From NCBI GenBank assembly GCA_963575745.1, contig CAUYUJ010020148.1:205001-269000 (forward strand): a DNA stretch of 64,000 bases. Reading direction: 5' to 3'. Source of the DNA: Prorocentrum cordatum (Eukaryota > Sar > Dinophyceae > Prorocentrales > Prorocentraceae). The stretch's first letter is position 1. Every line of letters begins with the position of its first letter. Position numbers and translations under genes: made by a program. This document shows, one piece after another, positions 28,726-39,881 of the stretch. The notes beneath the pieces are model-generated. The model was not told the origin of the DNA. It saw nothing but the letters and a program-made list of their open reading frames with translations, and ran no database searches.

Positions 28726-30655
28726 GCGATCTGTGAAACTGTCGCCACTTTCGAGGCCTGCTGGGGGGTCCTGCGTAGAGGGTAATCGCGGCGGATTCAA
28801 ATTAGACCTCGCCATCCCTGGGGGGCTGCGATCTGTGAAACTGTCGCCACTTTCGAGGCCTGCTGGGGGGTCCTGCATAGAGGGCAATCGCGGCGGATTC
28901 AAATTAGACCTCGCCATCCCTGGGGGGCTGCGATCTGTGAAACTGTCGCCACTTTCGAGGCCTGCTGGGGGGCCCAGCACAGTGACGCCACACGCAGATT
29001 CAAAAGTAGACCTCGCCATCCCTGGGGGGGGTGCGATCTGTGAAACTGTCGCCACCCCCCCCCCCCACCCCCCCTACCCCCCCCCACCCCGCCCCCCCCA
29101 CCCCCCCCCCTCAAAACAAAAATACAAAAAAAATATTTAATAAACAATAATAAAAAAAAATAGAAACGATCTACATTAAGTGGTGGGTATTGCCATAGAG
29201 TGGTAATCGCGGCGGATTCAAATTAGACCTCGCCATCCCTGGGGGGCTTCGATCTTGGAAAACAGTCGCCACTTTCGAGGCCTGCTGGGGGTCCGGGCAG
29301 TTTTTTTAGGGGGGGATGGGGGGTAATTCGCGGCGGATTCTAATTAGACCTCGCATTCCCTGGGGGGCTGCGATCTGTGAAACTGTCGCCACTTTCGAGG
29401 CCTGCTGGGGGGTCCTGCATAGAGGGTAATCGCGGCGGATTCAAATTAGACCTCGCCATCCCTGGGGGGCTGCGATCTGTGAAACTGTCGCCACTTTCGA
29501 GGCCTGCTGGGGGGTCCTGCAGAGAGGGTAATCGCGGCGGAGTCAAATTAGACCTCGCCATCCCTGGGGGGCTGCGATCCCTGTGGGGGCTGTGCGATCG
29601 CTGAAACTGTCGCCATTTTCGAGGCCTGCTGGGGGGTCCAGCATAGAGGGTAATCGCGGCAGATCCAAATTAGACCTCGCCCTCCCTGGGGGGCTGCGAT
29701 CTTTGAAACTGTCGCCACTTTCGAGGCCTGCTGGGGGGTCATACATAAAGGGTAATCGCGGCAGATTTAAATTAGACCTCGCCATCCCTGGGGGGCTGCG
29801 ATCTGCGAAACTGTCGCCATTTTCGAGGCCTGCTGGGGGGCCCAGCACAGTGAGGGCCACGCGCGGATTCAAATTAGACCTCGCCATCCCTGGGGGGCTG
29901 CGATCTGCGAAACTGTCGCCATTTTCGAGGCGTGCTGGGGGGCCCAGCACAGTGAGGGCCACGCGCCGATTCAAATTAGACCTCGCCATCCCTGGGGGGC
30001 TGCGATCTGCGAAACTGTCGCCATTTTCGAGGCCGGCCTGATGGGGGGCCCAGCACAGTGAGGGCCACGCGCGGATTCAAATTAGACCTCGCCATCCCTG
30101 GGGGGCTGCGATCTGCGAAACTGTCGCCATTTTCGAGGCTTGCTGGGGGGCCCAGCACAGTGAGGGCCACGCGCGGATTCAAACTAGACCTCGCCATCCC
30201 TGGGGGGCTGCGATCTGCGAAACTGATGCGCCATTTTCGAGGCCTGCTGGGGGGCCCAGCACAGTGAGGGCCACGCGCGGATTCAAATTAGACCTCGCCA
30301 TCCCTGGGGGGCTGCGATCTGCGAAACTGTCGCCATTTTCGAGGCCTGCCGGGGGGCCCAGCACAGTGGGGGCCACGCGCAGATTCAAATTAGACCTCGC
30401 CATCCCTGGGGGGCTGCGATCTGCGAAACTGTCGCCATTTTCGAGGCCTGCTGGGGGGCCCAGCACAGTGAGGGCCACGCGCGGATTCAAATTAGACCTC
30501 GCCATCCCTGGGGGGCTGCGATCTGCGAAACTGCCGCCATTTTCGAGGCCTGCTGGGGGGCCCAGCACAGTGAGGGCCACGGGCAGATTCAAATGAGACC
30601 TCGCCATCCCTGCGGGGCTGCGATCTGTGAACCTGTCGCCACTTTCGAGGCCTGC
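28726..30655 (+). repeat. 102-bp tandem array, left arm
   Basis: The unit boundaries I measured (GATCTG at 28728, 28830, 28932 and 29035) give 102-103 bp. Two subtypes are present. Type B (to about 29,800) has GCCACTTTCGAGG and ATAGAGGGTAATCGCGG; type A (29,800-30,655) has GCCATTTTCGAGG and CACAGTGAGGGCCACGCG. As 102 is 34 codons, long open frames run through the array on both strands; they have no other sign of being genes. Confidence 0.93.
29046..29205 (+). repeat. C-rich and A-rich interruption inside the 102-bp array
   Basis: A run of C with single A or T interruptions (about 29,047-29,110) is followed by AT-rich sequence with A-runs. The right-arm array shows no counterpart, so it arose or was lost after the arms separated. 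Confidence 0.7.
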
Positions 30656-32234
30656 TGTGATCCCCGTTTTCGAAGTGGCTAGGAGTGCTCAGGAATTGTA
30701 AATCATCAGCTTTATCAAGCCCTTTTCCTGTAGCCAGTGTCCTGCGAGTCTCCCGAATTCCGTCTGCAGACATATGTAACCCTCGCTCCGTCATCGCCCC
30801 CTTATAAAGTATCCTAAACTATTTGCGCCCCGCTTTTGCGCAGGGGTTGGGTACGTCGCCAAGGTAGTTTTAGATTATTATTCAAAGCGGCGTCAGGGCA
30901 TTTGAAATGAGGAGAAGGAGAGTCATAATGCAACAACTGCGATAACGAATGTGAAGGACAAGAGAGTTCAAGACCCGAGAGGCATACCAGGTGACGAATT
31001 CATTGACAGATGCGTTATACATTGCTTGTATTGGATTATTGCGCAGACTTTTCAAATTTCTTCAGAGGGCAACATTGGAATATAATCAGCTCTGGGTCAC
31101 AGGAAAGAAAATTGTCAGGCTCTAAGCATCGCCGGAAGAGGCAACGCGAATCGATTTCTTTAGTTTTACGGGATGTGCTCAGCCGCTTGAATTTCCGCAC
31201 GCCGACAATGGACTATGGCGTTGCAGTTGCCCCCGTGAAGATACGCTAAGCAAGACCTGCATGCTCGATGTCTTATCGTATTGCGCTGTAGTTCCTCAAC
31301 ATCAGCATCATGATGTCACGCGGGCTCATGGCGCAAAATGGAAGATAGTGACGTCTGGGTTTGAAACAGCATCTGAGCTGTTAGCGGCTATCACATTAAC
31401 ATTATGGATTTTACCAGGTCGACGGATTTGATTCAGTGAGCCATTACGAAATTCGATCAGAGTAGTTGTTGCATTGAGGATTGCATGGAACATGTGGAAA
31501 TAATTGTTGGTGAACATTGCCAGGGCGAGAATGATTGAAAAAACAACTGCATCCAAGGTCGCGCGGTTATAGCATGAATCCGTCATCTTTGCAAGGTTCT
31601 TCTGACCGTTGTATTATGCGTGTTGCCCCCGTAGTTTACTATGTAATGTTGGGCCACGTTCCAAGCAATCCTGTTCAGCTTGCACAGTTTTCATTGAAGA
31701 GCATTCAACATGTTGGTCATTTCCTGTGTCAACATGCCAGATGGACGTTTCCATGATAGGGCTTAGCCGACACAATCAGTTGCGATATTTGGAATGAGTC
31801 AAAGCGCGCCACCTCGAGACGCAACACATTGGCGGCATCTCGGAGATCCGATGCAGATTGGAGAGTTAAAAACGGGAGATCGATGCAAATGTTTTTAAAC
31901 CCATTCTCCGACAGCTGGAACGAAGAGACGCTGACCAAGATGCAGGCGAAGTGATGGTCAAAGTGTTCAAGATGCATAGAAATATGTAGACGAGTTTTTG
32001 GAATGCGAATTTTGCCGCAAGATCAGCGCAGTCGACGAGCGCGGAAAGTTTCTAGAGGAGCGTGCTTATATTCCAAGAGTTTCACTGAGTCTGAAGTGGA
32101 ATTGCTTAAGAATTCCCCGACATTCGCTTGGAATTGTTGTGGGCACGAGAGGTTTTGGAAGGACTACTTTTCTCGTTTCCTGCATTCAATGTATTTTTGA
32201 TCTCGCTTGCGTTGCCTCCGCAACAAAAAAAAAC
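30656..32234. other. No gene recognised (unique, AT-richer)
   Basis: About 1.6 kb of lower-GC sequence, without repeats. No frame exceeds about 90 codons with convincing composition. Conserved as an inverted copy at 53,816-55,380. Confidence 0.4.
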
Positions 32235-33480
32235 ACAAGTCCAAATCCAGGCCCGAGAGCGCAGCGGGCCCAAACCCAGGCCCGAGAGTGCAGCCGGCCC
32301 GACTCTAGACACGAGAGCGCAGCAGATGCGTTCAATCGGTTTCACGGCGAGGTGGAATTCGCTGCGCTATCAAACGCGCCGCATTCAAATCAGACCCGAA
32401 GTTGGCACCCATAATCTGAAATTGACGCCCATAACCCGTTCGAGTACAAACGCTGAAGTGAGTGAAGTTCCCATGCGCGCACGTTTGTCGAGACCTTGCG
32501 TCGGTTTTCTGCGGAATCGAACGCTTTGCGTTCGAATAAATTTGCCTCGAGTTACGTTGAGACCATTGAGACCCGAAATTGGTGCCTTCAAACCATTTGA
32601 ACAGACGCGTTCAAACCGTTTGGGTTTCAGGCGCAGACCGCCCTCGAGACCTTGCGTCAGGATTCTCGCACTATGGAACGTCTCGCACTCAGGTAAATTA
32701 GTTTCAGTGACGTTCAGACGATTGAGGAAACTGGCTTCCGCAAGCCATATGGGCAGATGCGTTCAAATGGTTTCGGCGCTAGGCAGAGACGGTTCTCGAC
32801 ACCTTGCGTCAGGGCCCCCTGCCGCACCAAACGCTTCGCGCTCAGATAAACTAGCCTCGAGCGACGTTGAGACCAAAGCCATTGTAGTATATGTGTCCAA
32901 ATGGTTTGGGACCCTACGCAGAGACGGTTCTCGACGCCCTGCGCCAGGGCCCCTGCGTAATCAAACGCTTCGCACTCAGATTAATTAGTTTCGAGCGACG
33001 TTGAGACCGTTGAGACCCGAAACTAGTGCCCGCAAAACATTTGAGCATATGTTTTCAAATTGTTTGAGCCTCTATGCAGAGACGCTTCTCGAGACCTTGC
33101 GTCGGGATTCTTGCGCAATCGAACGTTTCGCACTCAAAGAAATTAGCCTCGAGTGACGTCGACGCCATTGAGGCCCGAAGCTGGCGTCTATAAACCTTCT
33201 GAGCAGATGTGTTAAAATAGTTTGGGCTTTTATGCAGAGACGGTTCTCGAGACCTTGCGTCCACATTTCTGCGCCATCGAACGTTTCGTATTCACACATG
33301 TAAGCCTCGAGTTACGTTGAGACCATTGAGATCCGAAATTGGCGTTCTCAAGCCATTTGAGCAAATGCGTTTAAATGGTTTGGGCTTCAGGCAGAGACGG
33401 TCTTGAGACCTTGCGTCCGGACCCCCCTGCACTACGGAACGTTTCGCATTCAGCTAAATTCGTTGCCAGTGTCTTTTCTT
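32235..33480 (+). repeat. Diverged satellite of about 158 bp, block 2
   Basis: Roughly seven units are marked by variants of GAGACCCGAAATTGG at 32569, 33011, 33170 and 33328, and by GCAGAGACGGTTCTCGAGAC and CGAACGTTTCGCACTCA between them. Spacing among the clear ones is 158-159 bp. The first 100 bases carry a shorter duplication, CCAGGCCCGAGAGCGCAGC. Confidence 0.8.
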
Positions 33481-33689
33481 TCGAACATTTATGTTTGCGC
33501 GCTGCCCTGCCCCGGTGCGCAGGGCGCAGAATAATGCATATTCGCATCTGCATATGCGATGATAGCACTAGTTTTCGTCATGGAAGATACGCAGAGCATT
33601 AGATTGTTTCTTCGCTGTTGTTTTTCTTGCATTGTTCAAGTCATCCTCATTGTCCTCGTTTTTTCTTTTTTCCGTTGGCTCCGTCGGCC

Positions 33690-34190
33690 TTGCCAAGTCT
33701 GTCCGCTCTGTCCGCTCTGTCGGCTCTGTTCGCTCTGCCCGCTATGTCCGCTCTGTCAGTTCTGCCCGCTCTGTCCGCTCTTCCCGCTCCGCCCACCCGC
33801 CACGCAGCCGCCGTTCGTGCCGCCCTGCTCCAGGAACCCATCCCGAAAGATCGATCTCCGCTCTGTCCGCTGCGTCCGCTTTGTCCGCTCTTTCCGCTCT
33901 GTCCGTTGTGTCAGCTCTGTCCGCTCCGTCCGCGCTGTCGGCTCTGTCCTCTCTGTCGGCTCTGTCCGCCCTGTCCGCTCTCCGCTCTGTCCGCGTGTTC
34001 GTTTTGTCCGATCTGTCCGCTCTGTCGGCTCCGTCGGCTCTGTCGGCGCCCGATTTGTCGGCTCTGTCGGCTCTCTCCGTCCGCGCTGTCTGCTCCGTCG
34101 ACGAAGAAGACAGAGCCGTTGTTCGCGCCGCCCTGCTCCGGGAGTCCGACCCAAGAGATCGCGTTCCGCTCTGTCGGCTCTGCGTTCGCG
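33690..34190 (+). repeat. Minisatellite of TCTGTCCGC units
   Basis: Degenerate 9-bp units (CTCTGTCCG / CTCTGTCGG) are broken by two GCCCTGCTCC segments. The Ser-Ala-Leu and Arg-Ala-Asp repeat frames are artefacts of the unit length being a multiple of three. Confidence 0.85.
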
Positions 34191-34230
34191 CCCCCGTTCC
34201 CTATGAGAGGCGGGGGCCCCACCTCTTTTT

Positions 34231-36172
34231 ACCTAACAGCGAAGGTTGATAGGTTTCTAGTAGGGTCAAAAGAGAGCATCTTGACGCCCCAGGGGGGTCT
34301 GGGCGCGATCCGGGGGAGGATGCCGGGGGGTATTTTTTAAGCCAACAGTAACACACTTCGTGGTCTTCGAGTTCCCAGAACTCCATTCCTGGGCATGATT
34401 TTGAATGCCCAGAGCCAACTGTAGGCCACTTCGTGTTCTTCGAGTTCCCAGAACTCCACTCTTGGGCATGATTTAGAATGCCCGGAGCCAACTGTAGGCC
34501 ACTTCGTGGTCTTCGAGTTCCCAGAACTCCACTCCTGGGCATGATTTTGAATGCCCGGAGCCAACTGTAGGCCACTTCGTGGTCTTCGAGTTCCCAGAAT
34601 TCCATTCCTGGGCATGATTTAGAATGCCCGGAGCCAACTGTAGGTCACTTGTTCGAGTTCCCAGAACTCCACTCCCGGGCCACATGTTGAATGCTGAGGC
34701 AGGCTGAGGCTGAGGCTGAGGCAGGCTGAGGCCGAGGCAGGCTGAGGCTGAAGCCGAGGCTGAAGGCAGACTGAGGCTTTGGCTGAGGCAGGCTGAGGCT
34801 GAGGCTGATGCAGGCTGATGCTGAGGCAGGCTGAGGCTGAGGCTGAGGCTGATGCAGGCTGAGGCTGAGGCAGGCTGAGGCTGAGGCCGAGGCTGAAGGC
34901 AGACTGAAGCTGAGGCTGAAGCAGGCTGAGGCTGAGGCTGAGGCAGGCTGAGGCTGAGGCTGAGGCAGGCTGAGGCTGAGGCAGGCTGAGGCTGAGGCTG
35001 AGGCTGATGCAGGCTGAGGCTGAGGCAGGCTGAGGCTGAGGCCGAGGCTGAAGGCAGACTGAGGCTGAGGCTGAAGCAGGCTGAGGCTGAGGCTGAGGCA
35101 GGCTGAGGCTGGCTGAGGCTGAGGCTGAGCAGGCTGAGGCTGAGGCAGGCTGAGGCTGAGGCTGAGGCTGATGCAGGCTGAGGCCGAGGCAGGCTGAGGC
35201 TGAGGCCGAGGCTGAAGGCAGACTGAGGCTGAGGCTGAAGCAGGCTGAGGCTGAGGCTGAGGCAGGCTGAGGCTGAGGCTGAGGCAGGCTGATGCTGAGG
35301 CAGGCTGAGGCTGAGGCTGAGGCTGATGCAGGCTGAGGCTGAGACAGGCGGAGGCTGAGGCCGAGGCTGAAGGCAGACTGATGGCTGAGGCTGAAGCAGG
35401 CTGAGGCTGAGGCTGAGGCAGGCTGAGGCTGAGGCTGAGGCAGGCTGATCCTGAGGCTGAGGCTGAGGCTGATGCAGGCTGAGGCTGAGGCAGGCTGAGG
35501 CCGAGGCTGAAGGCAGACTGAGGCTGAGGCTGAAGGCAGGCTGAGGCTGAGGCTGAGGCTGAGGCTGAGGCAGGCTGAGGCTGAGGCTGAGGCAGGCTGA
35601 GGCTGAGGCAGGCTGAGGCTGCAGGCTGAAGGCAGACTGAGGCTGAGGCTGATGCAGGCTGAGGCTGAGGCAGGCTGAGGCTGAGGCTGAGGCAGGCTGA
35701 TGCTGAGGCAGGCTGAGGCTGAGGCTGAGGCTGAGGCTGCAGGCTGAGGCTGAGGCAGGCTGAGGCTGAGGCCGAGGCCGACGGCAGGCTGAGGCTGAGG
35801 CCGAAGCAGGCTGAGGCTGAGGCAGAGGCAGGCTGAGGCTGAGGCTGAGGCTGAGGCTGAGGCAGGCTGAGGCTGAGGCTGAGGCTGATGCAGGGCGAGG
35901 CTGAGGCAGGCTGAGGCCCGAGGCTGAAGGCAGACTGATGCTGAGGCCGAAGCAGGCTGAGGCTGAGGCCGAGGCAGGCTGAGGCTGAGGCTGGCTGAGG
36001 CTGAGGCTGAGGCAGGCTGAGGCTGAGGCTGTGACTGCGACTGCCGTTGCCACTGCGACTGTCATCGCGAATGCGACTACGACTGCGAGAACAGCAGAGA
36101 TCTACACCTGGATTCTCGTCTGAATCTTAAGGGGAATGCTTCCAGATATGCTCCTACACATCGCTGTTAGGT
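34231..36172 (+). mobile_element. MITE-like element with ACCTAACAGCG termini, copy L2
   Basis: ACCTAACAGCG opens it at 34231 and CGCTGTTAGGT closes it at 36162-36172, a perfect 11-bp terminal inverted repeat. The inside order matches copy L1: GATAGGTTTCTAGTAGGGTC entry, a 72-73-bp tandem unit (GAGTTCCCAGAACTCC at 34370, 34443, 34515 and so on, to about 34,680), a GGCTGAGGCTGAGGCA minisatellite to about 36,030, then GCGAATGCGACTACGACTGC. The minisatellite is about 1.35 kb against about 0.35 kb in L1. No coding capacity; the 530-codon minus-strand frame is the minisatellite read as Ser-Leu/Ala-Ser repeats. Confidence 0.7.
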
Positions 36173-36189
36173 TGCTCTGCCGGGATAAT

Positions 36190-36733
36190 ATGTTGATTAT
36201 ATTTCTTTGTTCACTACTCGTCCTCCTGCTCCTGCTGCTCCTTCTCCTCCTTATCACCCCCCTCCTCCTCCTCCTCTTGCAACTCCTCCCTTTCTGTCGT
36301 CTTCCTTATGTCCGTTCGTCTTGGTCTTCCACCTGCTCCCTCCCTTCGTTCCCCTGCTACCCCTCCTTTCCTCCTCCTGCTTCTCGTGCTCCTCCTCTTT
36401 CTGCTCCACGCCCCACCCCCCCTCTCAGAGGCGAAGAGGAGGGGGGGGGGCTGGGGGAGGAGGAAGAGGAGGGCCCCCCCCCCCCCCCTTTCCCCCATTC
36501 GCTTGTTCACTTTCCACTGGCTTCGCACCTGGTCGCGATCCTGTCTTTGCCTTTTGCCCGCGGCCCCTTCTATTCGCGCGGGCAGCGAATAGGAGCGTGC
36601 GATGACAACGATCACGGCTATCTTGGGCTTCCCACACTGATTTGGAATGAATGTCGGCGTCTTCTCAAGTGTTCGGGGCGTTCTTCGGCGCGTGTTTGGC
36701 CGGGTTGGGCGCGCGCGCAGGCGCTGCAAGCAA

Positions 36734-36777
<44 letters not shown>

Positions 36778-36930
36778 CGAGAGGAGGAGGAGGGGGGGAG
36801 GGGGAGCAGGAGGAAAGCGAGGAGGAGGAGGAGTAGGAGGAGGAGGAGGAGGAGGAGGAGGAGGAGGAGGGAGGAAAAGGAGGAGGAGGAGGAGGAGGAG
36901 GATAAGGATGAGTTATGTAACATCCAGGGC
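36190..36930 (+). repeat. Low-complexity block: CTC-rich, 40-bp poly-G, (GAG)n
   Basis: CTC/TCC-rich sequence at 36,215-36,480, a more complex stretch to 36,735, G homopolymer at about 36,736-36,778, then GAG/GGA repeats to 36,902. The Gly-, Leu- and Ser-rich frames here are not genes. Confidence 0.9.
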
Positions 36931-37009
36931 AACTCGCGCCCACAATCTTGAATGGGTTGATCTCTTCGCCTAAACGCGTTCTCATAGTCATTCGGCCGTC
37001 ATCATTTGC

Positions 37010-37290
37010 CTAAGCTCAATGCCCAACGCCCTAAGCTTCAAACCTGGAGCCCTTGACCCCTGAGCCCCAAACCCTAATCTCTGAGCCTTAGCCCCCAATC
37101 GCTAAGCCCCATCCCTTAAGCCCTGTGCCCCGAGCCCGCAAGCCCCGAACCCTAAGCCCTAAGCCTGCAAGCCCTGAGCCCTAACCCCTAATCCCTGGAC
37201 CCTTTACCGCTAAACCATAAGCCCTAAGCCCTAAGCCCTAAGCCCCGAAACTTAAGCCTTAAGCCCTGGGCCCTACGCCCTAATCCTCAA
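37010..37290 (+). repeat. Degenerate telomere-like heptads (CCCTAAG)n, left arm
   Basis: Seven-base units CCCTAAG, CCCTAAT, CCCTGAG, CCCCGAA and similar run for about 280 bp, with perfect stretches at 37,150-37,165 and 37,220-37,245. The complement is CTTAGGG, one base from the plant/alga-type telomere heptad TTTAGGG. Mirrored at 48,735-49,010. Confidence 0.75.
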
Positions 37291-37298
37291 AGCGGTTT

Positions 37299-37311
37299 CG
37301 TAGCCATTTGG
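37299..37311 (+). other. Possible relic of the dinoflagellate spliced leader
   Basis: CGTAGCCATTTGG matches the middle of the dinoflagellate spliced leader (…CCGTAGCCATTTTGGCTCAAG) with one T missing. It lies 79 bases upstream of the ATG at 37390. SL relics in front of retroposed genes are known in dinoflagellates. Thirteen bases could be chance. Mirror copy at 48707-48719. Confidence 0.3.
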
Positions 37312-37389
37312 TTGTCACCACTAGGTGGTGGCGGCGGCGGGGCGTTGCTTTGGCACGCGGCTCCTTCGCCTAGAGCCTCTGCCGCAGCG

Positions 37390-39552
37390 ATGGAGGGCGC
37401 TGACCCCTTCGGTGAGGACATGGGCTCGGGGGTTGGCGGGCCACCCCCGCCGGCTGCGCCGGCGGACGCGGGCCGCAGCCGCGGCGCGGGCCGCGGCCGC
37501 GGCGAGGCGGCGGCGGCCGCCGCGGTGGGCGGAAGGCGCCCGCGGGGGGCGGCGATCGGTGCACTGCTACTGGATGCTGCGATTTGAAGATCAAAGGCGC
37601 TCGGCGGCGCGCTTTCCACAAGAAGGGTGCGCAGCGCGTCGAGCACCTGCGGGGCCACAGGAAAGACGCCACCCAGGAGGGGCGGGAGGCGTTCGAAGTG
37701 CTGCGGGCGCGGGGCGCAGAGGCAGGGGAATACTTCGTGAAAGCTTGGGCGCATTACGCGCCCCCACCAGCCGATCCAAAAACGACGGCTAGGCAATCTC
37801 AGTTGCCCTCGCGACATGTTCGCGGAGATATCTCGAAGCCATCTGGGCATTCTCTGCGGGCAGTTTCGGAGCTTGTTCTCGGGGGTTTCTTTGGTTTGCT
37901 TGAAGCTTCTTATCGGGGCCCCATAGGGATTTCTGAATGATCTTTCGAGGCCGTCTTGCCCGTGCGACGCGCCAAGGGAAAACCGATGCTAATTTCGGGC
38001 GCCTCGTCGACTAGATGCGGCAGCGGGCGTTGCAGGAGACGTTCCAAACGACTCCGTCGGCGTCGTTTGGGGTGCCCTATAGTTCGGCGACCTCCCTTTC
38101 CAGACCCAGGGGGCGGGGTTGAAGGAAGTGAGAGCGCGAAGTTTCGCCAGCCACCTGCGCCCGCATGGGCGGCGGGGTTCCTCGAAGACAACCCGCGGGA
38201 GCTGAAGCGGATAAACTTCATCGACTTTGCGCAGTTCGTCCGAGTGCGCGGTGGGAAAGCACACAAGAGCAAAACGGAGGCGGACGTCCCGATGACCCAC
38301 GCGGCCCCCCTCATCTGGGCGGTTCAGGTGCTGGGTATCTCGGGCGAGGAGGCTGATGATTGGTGGCAAGAGCTGAAGAACGACCGCAAAGTCGACAGGG
38401 ATATCAATGGCCCGCGCGGGCGGCTTCAACTGCGCGCCCCTGACGTGGAGAGGCGCAAAGTACGAGGCCGTGAACAGTACGAAGACAACCGAGCTGTCGA
38501 AGGCAACGAGAAAAACAAAAAGCCGCCAGAGGCGCACCGCGCCACGCTGGAAGGAAACATTCTTCGGCAAGATGTGTATTTTGGCGACGGCTTCTTGTCG
38601 CTGAGCTCGAAGGGCGCAATCGTCGGCAAGGAGCGGCAGATGGACGAGGGGGCCATCGGCGTCGACAATGGCGACGGCAACAAGCGGGGCAGGACTAGCG
38701 GGGGAACGGCCGTTTCCGATTCCACAGGCGGCGAGGATGCATCATCGGCCAAGACGAAGGCTTTCGCGAAATACGAGGAGGAGGTCGGAGTCGCTTCTGC
38801 CAAGCTCCTGGGTGCCACAAAGAAGGGTAAGTCGGCGGCTTCGGCGCTGCTGGGGCACCCGAGTCACCTGCGGGCCCCCGACCGCACGCTGCTGGAACGC
38901 GCCAGGGCGCTACAGTTCAAGCACGAGGTTCGCTGGCCACGTTTGACTTCCACTCGCCCCCCATCGCGCCCCCCACCTTCACGCGCGCGGTTCTAGAGAG
39001 CGCTCTGGGCAACTTCGCATCTAGTGCTTCGAGCGAAGTTGGCCTTGCTCCCCCAGAGCTCGTCGCAGTGGGGACGGCGGTGGTTGCGGTCTCGGGGCGC
39101 GGGCGGGGGTTCGCTCGTGGCCGGATCGAGGTCGCGCGGCGCCTTGCGGGCGAGGACGCGGGCCCAGGCATCGCCGAGTGGAGTTCTCGTGGATCTGGCG
39201 ACGCGGCCAGCGCGAGCCGCGCGAGCGAGGCCGAGCTTTCGACGGAGAGGGTGGCCGAGATGCAAGGCATGAGAACGCGCGACTTCCTGCGGGCGGAGGA
39301 ATTCCAGAGGTTCGCGTTCTGGACGGCGGACCAGCTGCGGGAGTTCCAGCAGTGCGATCTGCTCGACTCGACTCGCCCATGGACGAGCTGGGTTTGGCCA
39401 GCCTCTTCGAAATATTTGGGCCAGCCTTCTGCGAGTACACGTCGAAGGTCGAGGCGGTGCTGGCGGTCGCCAGAATGACCGCAGCAGGAACAACGCAGGC
39501 GAAGTTCACACCACACGGCGAAACAGCTGCGGCGAACAAGGCGACGCATTAG
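37390..39552 (+). pseudogene. Unknown protein gene broken by frameshifts, left copy
   Basis: I do not recognise the family. Coding signal passes through several frames: MEGADPFGEDMG with a Gly/Ala/Arg-rich stretch (37390-37587); a basic segment KKGAQRVEHLRGHRKDA (to about 37,780); a possible MRQRALQETFQTTPSASFG piece at 38015; then the best part, frame 38,120-38,930, with ELKRINFIDFAQFVRVRGGK, EEADDWWQELKNDRKVDRD and KYEEEVGVASAKLLGATKKG. Next comes a frame change to FDFHSPPIAPPTFTRAVLE and RTRDFLRAEEFQRFAFWTAD (38,940-39,370), and another to SPMDELGLASLFEIFGPAFC, ending at the TAG at 39550-39552. Introns might explain some frame changes, but no obvious GT-AG pair was seen, so a decayed retrocopy is more likely. 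The possible spliced-leader relic upstream fits that. Confidence 0.5.
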
Positions 39553-39881
39553 TGATTGTTTCGTCTAGCGCTGCATGCGGCCGTGAAGAGATTACCAAAG
39601 TGACTTGCCATACGTCACTCCGCAAACGTCCAGGAACCCTGCGCGTGAAAACATATAGGACGAACGCTAGGGCTCAGGGGCGGGAGCTTGCGCGAACTTG
39701 TGCAATCGCCGAACTGCGTTCGTCACAAACCTTGCGAAATCACAAATAAAACCGATGCGGTGTGCCGATTCTCGCCATGTTCCGGGCAGCGGACAGATGG
39801 GGCTAGCATCCAGGACGAGTTAGGGATCACATTCCAATGGGGCCCGGACTGTGACCCCAATGGATTAGGGGCGCGCGTGGA

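Noticed and set aside
28726-30655. CRISPR-like regular array
   Set aside because: Units are contiguous tandem repeats of 102 bp with no unique spacers and no cas genes; the host looks eukaryotic.
33559-34340. Cys/Leu/Pro and Ser-Ala-Leu frames up to 240 codons
   Set aside because: They follow the 9-bp minisatellite in every frame on both strands.
34473-36065. 530-codon minus-strand frame (and mirror frames at 50.6-51.4 kb)
   Set aside because: It is the GGCTGA minisatellite of the MITE-like element read as Ser-Leu and Ala-Ser repeats.
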